Source: Lysobacter auxotrophicus
GTDB lineage: Bacteria; Pseudomonadota; Gammaproteobacteria; Xanthomonadales; Xanthomonadaceae
Assembly: GCF_027924565.1 (NCBI RefSeq)
Contig: NZ_AP027041.1
Span: forward strand, 558,001 to 622,000
Reading direction: 5' to 3'
Length of the DNA stretch: 64,000 nt
Shown here piece by piece: positions 41,271 to 51,455 of the stretch. Made by a program: the position numbers and the translations under genes. The first letter of the stretch is position 1. Each line of letters begins with the position of its first letter. The notes beneath the pieces are model-generated. The model was not told the origin of the DNA. It searched no databases and was given only the letters and a program-made list of their open reading frames with translations.

Positions 41271-41374
41271 GTCATTCCCGCGAAGGCGGGAATCCAAGTG
41301 TCCGATGCGTCACCACCGCCCAAGCCGGTGACGCGTGTGAGAGATGGATCCCCGCCGGGTGCGCGGGGATGACG
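41271..41374. repeat. Two family 2 palindromes between xylA and xylE
   Basis: GTCATTCCCGCGAAGGCGGG followed by AATCCAA (41271-41297) and the inverse-type unit GATCCCCGCCGGGTGCGCGG followed by GGATGACG (41347-41374) face each other. A partial unit CATCCCGGCGAGGAG precedes them near 41246. The pair can form a long hairpin within the operon. Confidence 0.85.
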
Positions 41375-41484
41375 TGAAAGGCGGGGGCAGCGCGTGGGGG
41401 AAGCTCGCGCTGCCGGATCGACTGGACGCGCGGTGGCTTCACCTTCCCGAATCCAAACCCGACTCCTTCAAACGAGACACGCGA

Positions 41485-42915
41485 ATGAACAGCGCCACGC
41501 TCGAAGGTTCCAGATCCGCTAGCGCGGAAAACACCCGCTTCATCGTTCTTGTCAGTTGCGTCGCCACCATCGGCGGCTTCTTGTTCGGCTTCGACAGTGG
41601 CGTGATCAACGGCACCGTCGACGGCCTGCAGCAGGCGTTCCAGTCGACCAAGGCCGGTCTCGGCTTCGAGGTCGCCTCGATGCTGCTGGGTTGTGCGATC
41701 GGCGCGTTCTTCGCCGGACGCCTGGCCGACCGCTGGGGGCGCCGCTCGGTGCTCATCATCTCGGCCGTGCTGTTTCTGATCTCCGCGCTGGGTTCCGGCG
41801 CCGCCACGAGTTCGGCGATGTTCGTCGCCGCGCGCGTGATCGGCGGTTTCGCCGTCGGCGCGGCGAGCGTGATGTCGCCGGCGTACATCGCCGAAGTGGC
41901 GTCGGCGCGCTATCGCGGACGGCTCGCCACCGTGCAGCAGATCGCCATCATCGGCGGCCTGTTCTGCGCGTTCCTCAGCAACTTCCTGCTCGCGAAAACC
42001 GCGGGCGCCTCCACGCAGCCGCTCTGGCTGGGCCATGAGGCGTGGCGCTGGATGTTCTGGATGATGGCCTTTCCGTCGGCGCTGTTCCTGGTGCTGCTGC
42101 TGACCATCCCGGAAAGCCCCCGCTATCTGGTGGTGAAGAAGCGCAAGGACGACGCGCTGGCCGTGCTCACGCGCCTGTACGGTGCCGACGAAGCGCAGAC
42201 CAAGCTCGCCGAGATCGACGCCTCGCTGTCGGTCGACCACCATCGCCCGCAGCTGTCGGACCTGATCAACAAGACCACCGGCAAGATCCGTCCGATCGTG
42301 TGGATCGGCATTGGCCTGGCGACGTTCCAGCAGCTGGTCGGCATCAACGTCGTGTTCTATTACGGCGCGGTGCTGTGGCAGGCGGTGGGTTTCTCCGAAA
42401 GCGACGCGTTGCTGATCAACGTGCTGTCCGGCGCGCTGAGCATCGGCGCGTGCCTGGTCACCGTGCTGCTGATCGACCGCATCGGCCGCAAGCCGCTGCT
42501 GTGGATCGGTTCGGTCGGCATGGCGGTGTCGCTCGCCGCGATGACCGTCGCCTTCGCCAGCGCCTCGCTGGATGCGAACGGCAAGCTGATGCTGTCCGAT
42601 TCGATGGGCACGCTGGCGCTGATCGCGGCCAACGTCTACGTGATCTTCTTCAACGCCTCGTGGGGCCCGGTGATGTGGGTCATGCTCGGCGAGATGTTCC
42701 CGAACCAGATCCGCGGCTCGGGCCTGGCGGTCGCCGGCGCCGCGCAGTGGACCAGCAATTTCGCCATCACCGTGACCTTCCCGATCCTGCTGGCCGGCAT
42801 CGGCCTGGCCGGCGCCTACGGCATCTACACCGTGGCGGCGATCGTGTCGGTGTTCTTTGTCCTGAAGTACGTCTACGAGACCAAGGGCAAGGAACTGGAG
42901 CAGATGGAAGGCTGA
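41485..42915 (+). CDS. xylE: MFS sugar/H+ symporter, probable xylose transporter
   Basis: A 476-residue twelve-helix permease of the sugar porter family. It shows the first-helix motif GGFLFGFDSGVINGTVDGLQ, the loop motif AGRLADRWGRRSVLI, the second half-repeat LIDRIGRKPLLWIGS, PESPRYLVVKK after helix 6, and the C-terminal YETKGKELEQ (PETKG variant). The QQLVGINVVFYYG segment of helix 7 is the sugar-contacting stretch in XylE. Placement behind xylBA makes xylose the likely substrate, though glucose or arabinose transport cannot be excluded. ATG 41485 gives a normal short N-terminus. A hairpin separates it from the convergent regulator gene. Confidence 0.88.
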   Translation: MNSATLEGSRSASAENTRFIVLVSCVATIGGFLFGFDSGVINGTVDGLQQAFQSTKAGLGFEVASMLLGCAIGAFFAGRLADRWGRRSVLIISAVLFLISALGSGAATSSAMFVAARVIGGFAVGAASVMSPAYIAEVASARYRGRLATVQQIAIIGGLFCAFLSNFLLAKTAGASTQPLWLGHEAWRWMFWMMAFPSALFLVLLLTIPESPRYLVVKKRKDDALAVLTRLYGADEAQTKLAEIDASLSVDHHRPQLSDLINKTTGKIRPIVWIGIGLATFQQLVGINVVFYYGAVLWQAVGFSESDALLINVLSGALSIGACLVTVLLIDRIGRKPLLWIGSVGMAVSLAAMTVAFASASLDANGKLMLSDSMGTLALIAANVYVIFFNASWGPVMWVMLGEMFPNQIRGSGLAVAGAAQWTSNFAITVTFPILLAGIGLAGAYGIYTVAAIVSVFFVLKYVYETKGKELEQMEG

Positions 42916-42921
42916 CCCATG

Positions 42922-42957
42922 GCGCGCCCGGGTTCCGTCAAACCGACTCGGGCGCGC
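42922..42957. terminator. Hairpin between convergent xylE and lacI-type genes
   Basis: The perfect 9-bp stem GCGCGCCCG/CGGGCGCGC (42922-42930 with 42949-42957) with an 18-base loop fills the whole 42-base gap. There is no T-tract, so its terminator role is inferred from position. Confidence 0.6.
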
Positions 42958-44028
42958 TCAGCCGCCGCTGGTGTTTTTGGCCGGCGGCGCCACGGAATCG
43001 CGCTTGCACAGCTGGTGCGCGACGACGTGGTCGACCACCACGCGCGTGGTCTTGTCCTTGCGACGGATGCCGCGCAGCAGGATGTCGATGGCCGAATCGG
43101 CCATCGAAGCGATGGGCTGATGGATCGTGGTGAGTTCCGGCCACACCGTGGTCGCGGCGGACGTATCGTCGAATCCGACCACCGACAGGTCGCGCGGCAC
43201 GTCGAGCCCGCGCCGGTGCGCGACGGACACCACGGCGGCGGCCATGTCGTCGTTGCTGGCGAAGATCGCCGTCGGCGGCTTCTTGTGGGCGAGCAGCTTC
43301 TCGCCCGCTTCCAGGCCGGAGCGGTAGGTGAAGTAGCCCTGCTGGACCAGCGCGGCGTCGATCTCGAGCCCGGCCTGCGCGAACGCGGCCTGGAAACCTT
43401 CGAAGCGCCGCGCGCTCGCGGTCTGGTTCGGATGGCCCTTGATGTAGCCGATGCGCGTGTGGCCGAGCGAGATCAGGTGCGCGGTGATTTCCTGGCTGGC
43501 GCGGAAGTCGTCGATGCGCACGCAGGAGATTTCCTGGCTGAAGCGTCCCGACGCGATGGCCACCACCGGCACGCCGGCCGACAGGAATTCCGACACCACC
43601 GCCTTGGACTCGCACAGCGGCGGCGGCAGGATCACGCCGGCGACGGACTTGCTCATCTCGCGCGCGGCCGCGCGCTGCGCGTCGGCGTTGTAGGTGTCCC
43701 AGCTTTCGATCATCAGCTGCGCCGCGGTGCGCGCCGCGCCGCGAAGCGCACCCACCAGCAATTCGCGCAGGTACGCGGAGCTGGGGTTGGTGTAGATCAT
43801 CGCCACGCGCGTGTGCTGCGCCGCAGCGAGCGAACTGGCGGCGAGGTTGGGCGTGTAGCCCAGTTCCTTCACCGCGCGCATCACGCGTTCGCGCGTGCTG
43901 TCGCGCACCTTGCCCTGTCCGTTGACCACGCGCGAAACGGTCATCGGCGACACGCTCGCCAGCACCGCCACCTCGTCGATCGTCACGGCGGCGCCCTTGC
44001 GGCGCAGCGATTTCCTCGGCTTCTCCAA
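42958..44028 (-). CDS. xylR: LacI-family regulator, probable xylan/xylose repressor
   Basis: A 356-residue repressor. The N-terminal LacI helix-turn-helix is VTIDEVAVLASVSPMTVSRV, with the hinge helix LGYTPNLAASSLAAAQ. A periplasmic-binding-protein-like core follows (RVAMIYTNPSS, YIKGHPNQTASARRFEGF, AIFASNDDMAAAVVSVAHRR, SVVGFDDTSAATTVWPELTT). I chose TTG 44028 because AAGGAACGAACG precedes it and it leaves 83 bases for divergent promoters; the ATG at 44091 would leave only 20. It sits between the xylose genes and the xylan glycosidase operon, and the xyl-box palindromes before xylB are suitable operators. The symbol is by analogy with Xanthomonas XylR. The ligand is probably a xylose or xylo-oligosaccharide derivative. 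Confidence 0.82.
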   Translation of the reverse strand: MEKPRKSLRRKGAAVTIDEVAVLASVSPMTVSRVVNGQGKVRDSTRERVMRAVKELGYTPNLAASSLAAAQHTRVAMIYTNPSSAYLRELLVGALRGAARTAAQLMIESWDTYNADAQRAAAREMSKSVAGVILPPPLCESKAVVSEFLSAGVPVVAIASGRFSQEISCVRIDDFRASQEITAHLISLGHTRIGYIKGHPNQTASARRFEGFQAAFAQAGLEIDAALVQQGYFTYRSGLEAGEKLLAHKKPPTAIFASNDDMAAAVVSVAHRRGLDVPRDLSVVGFDDTSAATTVWPELTTIHQPIASMADSAIDILLRGIRRKDKTTRVVVDHVVAHQLCKRDSVAPPAKNTSGG

Positions 44029-44111
44029 CGTTCGTTCCTTTTGTCGGGCTGCGGTCGCGGATGCCGCACCGGGCGGCGAACGTTCTGTCATTCGTTCAAC
44101 CAGGACTGCGC

Positions 44112-46334
44112 ATGAGAGCTTTGCACATGGTACGGGCATCCCGCACGCCCGGCGACAGCGTACACGCCGCCCGGCAGCAATTCGGCGTCCTCGCCCTTGC
44201 GCTGCTCCTGCTCGCAGCCCTGCTGCTCCCACGCCCCGCACTGGCCGAAGACGGCTACGACCTGTGGCTGCGCTATCGCCCCATTCCCGAAGCCGATGCG
44301 GTTGCGTACCGGGCGCGCGTCGCGCAGCTGGTCGCCCCGGCCGCCACGCCCACGCAGCAGGCCACGCGCGATGAACTCGTCCGCGGCCTCGGCAGCCTGC
44401 TCGGCGCGGCGCCCGCGCTCGGCGACACCGCGAACGTCGACGGTGCGCTGATCGTCGGCACGCCGGCCTCGTCGAAGCAGATCGCGGGGCTCAAGCTCGC
44501 CACGAAGGACCTCGGCGACGAGGGCTATCGCATCCGCAGCGTGACGCTCGACGGCCGCAATGCGATCGCCATCGCCGCCAACACCGATGCCGGCGCGATG
44601 CATGGCGCCTTCCACTTCCTGCGCCTGCTGCAGACGCGCGAGCCGCTGGCCTCGCTCGACATCCGCGAAGCGCCGCGCACGCAGCTGCGCATGCTCAACC
44701 ACTGGGACAACCTCACGCGCCACGTCGAGCGCGGTTACGCCGGCGAATCGATCTGGGACTGGCACAAGCTCCCCGACTATCTCAGCCCGCGCTACACCGA
44801 TTACGCGCGCGCCAACGCGTCCATCGGCATCAACGCCACGGTGCTCAACAACGTCAACGCGAGCGCGCAGCAGCTCACGCCGATGTACATCGAAAAGGCC
44901 GCGGCGCTGGCGAACGTGTTCCGCCCGTACGGCATCCGCGTGTTCCTGAGCGCGCGATTCAGTGCGCCGGTGGAGATCGGCGGCCTGAAGACGGCCGATC
45001 CGCTCGACCCAAAGGTACGCGCGTGGTGGAAGGCGAAGGCCGACGAGATCTACAAGGCGATTCCCGACTTCGGCGGTTTCCTGGTGAAGGCCAATTCCGA
45101 AGGACAGCCCGGTCCACAGGATTACGGCCGCACGCATGCCGACGGCGCCAACATGATGGCCGACGCGGTGAAGCCGCACGGCGGCATCGTGATCTGGCGC
45201 GCGTTCGTGTACTCGCATGAAACGCCGGACGATCGCGCGAAGCAGGCGTACAACGAGTTCGTGCCGCTGGACGGCAAGTTCCGCGACAACGTCATGGTGC
45301 AGGTGAAGAATGGCGCCATCGACTTCCAGCCGCGCGAGCCGTTCCATCCGCTCTTCGGCGCGATGCCGAAGACGCCGCTGATGATGGAATTCCAGATCAC
45401 CAAGGAATACCTCGGCTTCGCCACCCACTTGGCGTACCTGGGCCCGCTGTTCGAAGAAACCCTGCGCGCCGACACCTACGCACGCGGCAAGGGATCGACC
45501 GTGGCGAAGGTCGTCGACGGCGAGCTGCACCGTTACAGGCTCACCGGCATGGCCGGCGTGGCGAACATCGGCAGCGACCGCAACTGGAGCGGCTCGCACT
45601 TCGACCAGGCCAACTGGTACGTGTTCGGCCGGCTCGCGTGGAATCCCGAACTCTCCTCGCGCGACATCGCGCAGGAATGGACGCGCATGACGTTCTCCAA
45701 CGACGACGACGTCGTGCAGCCGGTCGTGGCGATGATGATGGGCTCGCGCGAGGCGGTGGTCGATTACATGACGCCGCTCGGCCTGCACCACCTGATGGGC
45801 CGCAGCCATCACTACGGCCCGGGACCGTGGGTCGAAGGCGGCCCGCGCGCCGACTGGACCAGCGTGTACTACCACCGCGCGTCGAAGGACGGCATCGGCT
45901 TCGATCGCACGACACGCGGCAGCGATACGGTGTCGCAATACGCCAGGCCGGTCGCCGCGCAGTTCGACGATGCCGCGAAAACGCCGGAGGAATTCCTGCT
46001 GTGGTTCCACCACCTGCCGTGGGACTACACGACGAAATCCGGCCGCACGCTGTGGGATGAACTCGTCGTGCATTACTCGCGCGGCGTCGACAAGGTGCGC
46101 GACATGCGCCGCACCTGGGACGGCCTGCAAGGCAAGGTCGATCCGGAACGGCATGCGCAGGTCGCCACGTTCCTGTCGATCCAGGAAAAGGAAGCGCAGT
46201 GGTGGCGCGACGCCAGCATCGCGTACTTCCAGACGTTCTCGCAGCGCCCGCTGCCGGAAGGCCTGGCGCCGCCCGCGCATCCGCTGGACTACTACGAATC
46301 GCTCGAATTTCCGTTCGCCCCGGGGAATGGCTGA
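44112..46334 (+). CDS. agu67A: GH67 alpha-glucuronidase
   Basis: A 740-residue exported enzyme that releases (4-O-methyl-)glucuronic acid from the non-reducing end of aldouronic acids made from glucuronoxylan. After a signal sequence (LALALLLLAALLLPRPALA) comes an N-terminal domain, then the catalytic barrel with the GH67 signature SEGQPGPQDYGRTHADGAN, and the substrate block MMEFQITKEYLGFATHLAYL. The C-terminal helical domain contains LHHLMGRSHHYGPGPWV and WFHHLPWDYTTKSGRTLWDE. Its length is that of Cellvibrio and Xanthomonas enzymes (about 720-740). It heads the operon agu67A-esterase-manD-GH43-GH3. The two possible ATGs at 44112 and 44127 are both acceptable. Confidence 0.95.
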   Translation: MRALHMVRASRTPGDSVHAARQQFGVLALALLLLAALLLPRPALAEDGYDLWLRYRPIPEADAVAYRARVAQLVAPAATPTQQATRDELVRGLGSLLGAAPALGDTANVDGALIVGTPASSKQIAGLKLATKDLGDEGYRIRSVTLDGRNAIAIAANTDAGAMHGAFHFLRLLQTREPLASLDIREAPRTQLRMLNHWDNLTRHVERGYAGESIWDWHKLPDYLSPRYTDYARANASIGINATVLNNVNASAQQLTPMYIEKAAALANVFRPYGIRVFLSARFSAPVEIGGLKTADPLDPKVRAWWKAKADEIYKAIPDFGGFLVKANSEGQPGPQDYGRTHADGANMMADAVKPHGGIVIWRAFVYSHETPDDRAKQAYNEFVPLDGKFRDNVMVQVKNGAIDFQPREPFHPLFGAMPKTPLMMEFQITKEYLGFATHLAYLGPLFEETLRADTYARGKGSTVAKVVDGELHRYRLTGMAGVANIGSDRNWSGSHFDQANWYVFGRLAWNPELSSRDIAQEWTRMTFSNDDDVVQPVVAMMMGSREAVVDYMTPLGLHHLMGRSHHYGPGPWVEGGPRADWTSVYYHRASKDGIGFDRTTRGSDTVSQYARPVAAQFDDAAKTPEEFLLWFHHLPWDYTTKSGRTLWDELVVHYSRGVDKVRDMRRTWDGLQGKVDPERHAQVATFLSIQEKEAQWWRDASIAYFQTFSQRPLPEGLAPPAHPLDYYESLEFPFAPGNG

Positions 46335-46337
46335 ACC

Positions 46338-48344
46338 ATGTCGATCCGCAACATGCATCGCATCCGAAACCTCACGCGCGCGCTCTGCGGCATTGCGGCG
46401 CTGTCGGCGGCGTTCGTCGCCAATGCCGCCGACGGCACGCTGCTGCACACGATGTTCCAGGACCACGCCGTGCTCCAGCGCGAGCAGCCGATCCGCGTCT
46501 TCGGTCGCGCCAACGCCGGCGAGCAGGTGAAGCTCAGTTTCGCCGGCAAGCGCGCCACCGCGCGCGCCGACGCCGACGGCCACTGGAGCGCGACGTTGCC
46601 GGCGATGAAGGCCGGCGGCCCGTACGCGCTGAGCGCGACGTCCGGCGACATCACGCAGAACGTGGGCGACGTGATGGTCGGCGACGTCTGGCTGTGTTCG
46701 GGGCAGTCGAACATGGAGCTGCAGGTGTGGCGTTCGCTCGATGCACGCGCGGAGATCGCCGGCGCCAACAACGACCGCATCCGCCTGCTCACCGTGCCGC
46801 AGAACGGCGCGGTCACGCCCCAGGCGACGTTCGCCACGCCGGTGAAGTGGACGACGACCACGCCCGACACCATTCGCGACTTCTCCGCCGCCTGCTACTA
46901 CTTCGCACGTGAATTGCAGAAGACGGTCGACGTGCCAATGGGGCTCGTCAACGCGGCGTGGGGCGGATCGCGGATCCAGGCGTGGACCAGCGGCGACGCG
47001 CTGCGTGCGACGAAGCTCTACGACGCCGAACTCGACGTGCTCACGCAGTACGCGACCGATGAAGTCGGCGCGATCGCCCAGTGGGGCGACGTATGGGCGC
47101 GCTGGTGGAACGCACGAAGCGACGAGAAGGCCGGCGACGAGCCGTGGCGCCGCGATTACACGCCCGGCAAGGACTGGCGCACCGCGCCGCGCGACCTCGG
47201 CGCATGGGAGCGCTGGGGCGTGCCGGAGTTGGCGGCGTTCGACGGCATGCTCTGGTATCGCACGACGGTGAAGCTCACCGCGAAGCAGGCCGCGCAGGAC
47301 GCGACGCTCGCCCTCGCGCCGGCGGATGAAGTCGACATGACCTGGGTGAACGGCGTCGCGGTCGGCAGCACCTACGGCGCGGGCAGCGGTCGCGAATACA
47401 AACTGGGCAAGGGCCTGCTGAAGGAAGGCGAGAACGTCGTCGTCGTCAACGTGCTCGATACGTATCGCGACGGCGGACTGTCGGGTCCGGCGTCCGCGAA
47501 CGCGCTGCGCTTCCAGGACGGCTCGAGCGTCGTCCTGTCGAATCCATGGAAGTATCGCAAGGTGCCCGGTAGCGACACGCCGCCGCGTGCGCCGTGGCAG
47601 ACCGCGGCCGGCCTCTCGACGCTGTACAACGGCATGATCGCGCCGCTCGGCCGCTACAACGTGCGTGGCATGCTCTGGTACCAGGGCGAGTCGAACACGT
47701 TCGAAGCCGCGCGCTATCGCGACCTGCTGCGCACGCTGCGCAGCGACTGGCGTTCGCGTTTCGGTGAGAACACGCCGCTGCTGGTCGTGCAGCTCGCCAA
47801 TTACGGCATGCCGGCGACGAAGCCCACCGAAAGCGGCTGGGCGGAGTTGCGCGAATCGCAGCGCATCGTCGCCCATGACGATGCGAACAGCGGCCTGGCG
47901 GTGGCCATCGACATCGGCGACCACTACGACATCCATCCGTCCAACAAGCAGGAGCTCGGCCGCCGCCTCGCGCGCGTCGCGCGCCATGTCGTGTACGGCG
48001 AGAAGCTGCCGCCGTCCGGGCCGGTGCCCGTGTCCGCGCGACGCGTCGATGACGCCGTGGTCGTGACCTTCGGCGACAACACGGGCGATCTCGTCGGCGT
48101 CGGCGCCAACGGCCCCATCGGCTTCGAACTGTGCAGCGCGCAGAAGGACAGCTGCCGATACGCCGACGCGAAGGCGTGGAGCAACACCGTCACCCTGCGC
48201 GCGCCGAACGCGCACCAGGCCACGCGCGTGCGCTACTGCTGGGCCGACGGCCCGGTGTGCACGCTTTTCGACGGCGCGAACCTGCCGGCCGGTCCTTTCG
48301 AAATCGCCCTCCCCACCGCATCCACCGACGACCACGCACGATGA
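46338..48344 (+). CDS. Sialate O-acetylesterase-like xylan/oligosaccharide acetylesterase
   Basis: A 668-residue secreted SGNH-type esterase. The signal peptide ends [11 protein letters not shown] beta-sandwich ([20 protein letters not shown]) precedes the esterase domain with the nucleophile in [16 protein letters not shown], the oxyanion pieces [15 protein letters not shown] and [13 protein letters not shown], and the distal Asp-x-x-His in [20 protein letters not shown] jelly-roll-like insertion (about 300-400) interrupts the esterase domain. The family is usually named sialate O-acetylesterase, but in this locus it most likely deacetylates xylo-oligosaccharides, as shown for related Xanthomonas enzymes assigned to CE20. 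It starts three bases after the GH67 stop and overlaps manD by ATGA. Confidence 0.85.
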   Translation: MSIRNMHRIRNLTRALCGIAALSAAFVANAADGTLLHTMFQDHAVLQREQPIRVFGRANAGEQVKLSFAGKRATARADADGHWSATLPAMKAGGPYALSATSGDITQNVGDVMVGDVWLCSGQSNMELQVWRSLDARAEIAGANNDRIRLLTVPQNGAVTPQATFATPVKWTTTTPDTIRDFSAACYYFARELQKTVDVPMGLVNAAWGGSRIQAWTSGDALRATKLYDAELDVLTQYATDEVGAIAQWGDVWARWWNARSDEKAGDEPWRRDYTPGKDWRTAPRDLGAWERWGVPELAAFDGMLWYRTTVKLTAKQAAQDATLALAPADEVDMTWVNGVAVGSTYGAGSGREYKLGKGLLKEGENVVVVNVLDTYRDGGLSGPASANALRFQDGSSVVLSNPWKYRKVPGSDTPPRAPWQTAAGLSTLYNGMIAPLGRYNVRGMLWYQGESNTFEAARYRDLLRTLRSDWRSRFGENTPLLVVQLANYGMPATKPTESGWAELRESQRIVAHDDANSGLAVAIDIGDHYDIHPSNKQELGRRLARVARHVVYGEKLPPSGPVPVSARRVDDAVVVTFGDNTGDLVGVGANGPIGFELCSAQKDSCRYADAKAWSNTVTLRAPNAHQATRVRYCWADGPVCTLFDGANLPAGPFEIALPTASTDDHAR

Positions 48345-49609
48345 GCACCGCCACCACGAGCACCGCCACCACGCAAAACCGCCACGGCTCCACGCGCGAT
48401 CGCGAGATCGTCGACGCGAAGGTCATCGTGACCTGCCCGGGCCGCAACTTCGTCACGCTGAAGATCACCACGCGCTCGGGCATCACCGGCCTGGGCGATG
48501 CGACGCTCAACGGCCGCGAACTCGCCGTCGCGTCGTACCTGACCGACCACGTCGTGCCGAATCTCATCGGCCGCGATGCCGGCCGCATCGAGGACATGTG
48601 GCAGTTCCTGCATCGCGGCGCGTACTGGCGCCGCGGCCCGGTGACGATGACCGCCATCGCCGCGGTCGACGTCGCGCTGTGGGACATCCTGGGCAAGATG
48701 GCCGGGCTGCCGCTGTACCAGCTGCTCGGCGGCCGGTCGCGCGAGGGCGCGCTGGTGTACGGCCACGCGAACGGGCGCGACATCGAGGAAGCCACCGACG
48801 AGGTCGGCAAGTACATCGAGAAGGGTTTCCTCGCCGTGCGCGCGCAGTGCGGCGTGCCGGGCGTGAAGAAGGCCTACGGCATCTCCGTCGGCGGCAAGCC
48901 GTACGAACCGGCGGAAAGCGAGCTGCCCGCCGAAACCGTGTGGAACACGCCGAAGTACCTCAATGTTGCGCCGAAGCTGTTCGAGCGCCTGCGCGCCGAC
49001 CACGGCCCCGACGTCGAACTGCTGCACGACGTGCATCACCGCCTGACGCCGATCGAAGCGGCGCGCCTGGCGCGCGAGCTGGAACCGTTCCGCCTGTTCT
49101 GGCTGGAGGACGCGACGCCGGCGGAGAACCAGAAGGGTTTCGAACTGATCCGCAAGCATTCGGTCACCGCGCTCGCGGTGGGCGAGGTGTTCAACTCGAT
49201 CTGGGACTGCAAGCACCTCATCGAGAACCAGCTGATCGACTACATCCGCACCACCATCGTGCACGGCGGCGGCATCACGCACGTGCGCCGCATCGCCGAT
49301 TTCGCCGCATTGCACGCGGTGCGCACCGGCTTCCACGGCGCGACGGACCTGTCGCCGGTGTGCATGGGCGCGGCGCTGCACTTCGACACCTGGGTGCCGA
49401 ACTTCGGCATCCAGGAATGGATGTTCCATTCGGACGAAACCAACGAGGTGTTCCCGCATGACTACGAGTTCCGCGCCGGGCGGCTGCACGTCGGCGACAC
49501 GCCCGGACATGGCGTCGACATCGACGAGAAGCTCGCCGCCAAATTCCCCTACGCACCCAAGCAGCTGCCGATCGCGCGCCTGGAAGATGGCGCGATGTGG
49601 GATTGGTGA
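48341..49609 (+). CDS. manD: D-mannonate dehydratase, enolase superfamily
   Basis: A 422-residue dehydratase that turns D-mannonate into 2-keto-3-deoxygluconate. The enolase-superfamily capping domain (about 1-130: [17 protein letters not shown]-type start, [20 protein letters not shown]) leads to the barrel with metal ligands in [10 protein letters not shown] (Asp), [11 protein letters not shown] (Glu) and [11 protein letters not shown] (Glu). The C-terminal catalytic His-containing [18 protein letters not shown] and the aromatic tail LEDGAMWDW are typical of ManD. It replaces the unrelated UxuA in xanthomonads. It overlaps the esterase stop by four bases. With UxaC and UxuB encoded further along the locus it completes glucuronate breakdown. 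Confidence 0.93.
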   Translation: MSTATTSTATTQNRHGSTRDREIVDAKVIVTCPGRNFVTLKITTRSGITGLGDATLNGRELAVASYLTDHVVPNLIGRDAGRIEDMWQFLHRGAYWRRGPVTMTAIAAVDVALWDILGKMAGLPLYQLLGGRSREGALVYGHANGRDIEEATDEVGKYIEKGFLAVRAQCGVPGVKKAYGISVGGKPYEPAESELPAETVWNTPKYLNVAPKLFERLRADHGPDVELLHDVHHRLTPIEAARLARELEPFRLFWLEDATPAENQKGFELIRKHSVTALAVGEVFNSIWDCKHLIENQLIDYIRTTIVHGGGITHVRRIADFAALHAVRTGFHGATDLSPVCMGAALHFDTWVPNFGIQEWMFHSDETNEVFPHDYEFRAGRLHVGDTPGHGVDIDEKLAAKFPYAPKQLPIARLEDGAMWDW

Positions 49610-49648
49610 TGGCATGAGGACGACCTGCCGCCGCGCCCTCGAGACGCT

Positions 49649-49747
49649 GTCATCCCCGCGCAGGCGGGGATCCAGCGTTGCCCACGTCGCGGCTTCCGAA
49701 CGACGCAGTGTCGTCGAACAGTCGGGTTACCGCCTTCGCGGGAACGA
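49649..49747. repeat. Family 2 palindromes between manD and the GH43 gene
   Basis: GTCATCCCCGCGCAGGCGGG followed by GATCCAGCG (49649-49677) and a divergent inverse unit ACCGCCTTCGCGGGAACGAC near 49728-49747 fill the gap of about 170 bases. They stay in frame with the following GH43 gene, so start choice there is affected. Confidence 0.8.
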
Positions 49748-49778
49748 CAGCCCGGGACGTCGCGGCGGCACGGGATGG

Positions 49779-51443
49779 ATGGTGGCGCTGCTGCTGGCCC
49801 TCGCCGGGGCGAGCAGCGCCCACGCCGCCGAGCCCGTCCTCTTCGACTGGTTCGAATACAAGGGCAACGACGCGACCTTCGAAGCGCCGCTGCAGCCCGG
49901 CCAGTACCGCAATCCGATCCTCGCCGGCTTCTATCCCGACCCGAGCATCGTGCGCGCGAACGACCGCTATTACCTGGTCAATTCGACGTTCACGTACTTC
50001 CCCGGCATCCCGGTGTTCGAAAGCCGCGACCTCGTGCACTGGACGCAGGTCGGAAACGTGATCGACCGGCCGACGCAGCTCGACTTCGACGGACTGAACA
50101 TGTCGCGAGGCGTGTTCGCGCCCACCATCGAGTACCACGACGGCACGTTCTACGTGCTCAACACGTCGGTGGATGCGGGCGGGAACTTCATCGCGACCGC
50201 GAAGAATCCTGCGGGCCCGTGGTCCGATCCGATCTGGTTGCCGACGATCGAGGGCATCGACCCGTCGCTGTTCTTCGACGTCGGCAAGGACGGCGCCAAA
50301 AGGGTATTCCTGATCAACAACGACGCGCCCGAAGGCACGCCGCTGTACGAAGGCCATCGCGCGATCTGGATGCAGCAGCTCGACCCGGAAACGCTCAAGC
50401 CTTTCGGTCCGCGCAAGGTGCTGCTCAACGGCGGCATGAACCTGGCCGAGAAGCCCATCTGGATCGAAGGCCCGCACATCTACAAGCGCGATGGCTGGTA
50501 TTACCTTGTGTGCGCGGAAGGCGGAACGAGCCTGCAGCACTCGCAGGTGGTGGCGCGCAGTCGCGACATCTGGGGGCCGTACAAACCGTACGAACACAAC
50601 CCGATCCTGACGCAACGCGATCTTCCTGAAGATCGCGCGGATGCCATCGGCAACGCCGGCCACGCCGATCTGGTGGAAGCCACCGATGGCACGTGGTGGG
50701 CGGTGTTCCTCGCCAGTCGCATGTACGGCCGCGTGCACTACAACACGGGCCGCGAGACCTTCCTGCTGCCGGTGGAATGGAAGGACGGCTGGCCGACGAT
50801 CCTCGCGCACGGCCAGCGCATCCCGCAGGTCGTCGACGGTCCATCGTTCATGGAGCGCGATGCCACGCAGGCGCCGCTGAGCGGCAACTTCACCTGGCGC
50901 GACGACTTCGACAAACCGCAACTCGATACGACGTGGCTGTTCGCGCGCGTACCGAAAACGCAGTGGGCCGACATGCGCTCGCATGCCGGCAAGCTCGCGA
51001 TCGCGCCGGGCGAAGGACTCGACACGCTGCGAAACCCGACCTTTCTCGCTCGTCGGCAGCAGCATCTGGCCTTCGAAGCGAGCACCGCGATGTCGGTGCC
51101 GGCCGATGCAACGACCGAAGCGGGGCTCGCCGCGTTCCAGAACGAGAACTACTGGTTCGCACTCGGCGTGCAGCGCGTGGGCGATGGCGTCGTGTTGACG
51201 CTGCGCAAGCGCATGAAGGACGCGACGCAGACGCTCGCCACCGCGACGCTGCCGGCGAAGACGAAGGATTTGAAGCTGAAGGTCCAGGCCAACGGCGGCG
51301 ATTACGCGTTCGCGTACGACGCCGGTCGCGGCTGGACGTGGTTGAAGCAGGACGTGGACGGGACGGTCCTGAGCACCGATGTCGCCGGCGGTTTCATCGG
51401 CGCGACGGTGGGGCCGTATGCGCGCATCGTGCAGGACAACTGA
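49779..51443 (+). CDS. GH43 beta-xylosidase/alpha-L-arabinofuranosidase
   Basis: A 554-residue exported glycosidase. A short signal peptide (MVALLLALAGASSAHAAEP) leads to a five-bladed propeller with the three GH43 acids: base Asp54 in FYPDPSIVRAND, pKa-modulating Asp161 in EGIDPSLFF, and acid Glu230 in IEGPHIYKRDGWYYLV. A C-terminal beta-sandwich (about 370-554, starting FTWRDDFDKPQLDTTWLF) of the GH43 C2 type completes the active site in beta-xylosidases of this group. It acts on xylo-oligosaccharides or arabinosyl branches. Upstream in-frame ATGs exist only within the dispersed repeats, so ATG 49779 is chosen. It is followed by the GH3 gene at 12 bases. Confidence 0.9.
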   Translation: MVALLLALAGASSAHAAEPVLFDWFEYKGNDATFEAPLQPGQYRNPILAGFYPDPSIVRANDRYYLVNSTFTYFPGIPVFESRDLVHWTQVGNVIDRPTQLDFDGLNMSRGVFAPTIEYHDGTFYVLNTSVDAGGNFIATAKNPAGPWSDPIWLPTIEGIDPSLFFDVGKDGAKRVFLINNDAPEGTPLYEGHRAIWMQQLDPETLKPFGPRKVLLNGGMNLAEKPIWIEGPHIYKRDGWYYLVCAEGGTSLQHSQVVARSRDIWGPYKPYEHNPILTQRDLPEDRADAIGNAGHADLVEATDGTWWAVFLASRMYGRVHYNTGRETFLLPVEWKDGWPTILAHGQRIPQVVDGPSFMERDATQAPLSGNFTWRDDFDKPQLDTTWLFARVPKTQWADMRSHAGKLAIAPGEGLDTLRNPTFLARRQQHLAFEASTAMSVPADATTEAGLAAFQNENYWFALGVQRVGDGVVLTLRKRMKDATQTLATATLPAKTKDLKLKVQANGGDYAFAYDAGRGWTWLKQDVDGTVLSTDVAGGFIGATVGPYARIVQDN

Positions 51444-51455
51444 GGAGCGATCGGG

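Noticed and set aside
49617-49778. Longer N-terminus for the GH43 protein starting at upstream ATGs
   Set aside because: The extension would be encoded by family 2 repeats and would precede an obvious signal peptide.
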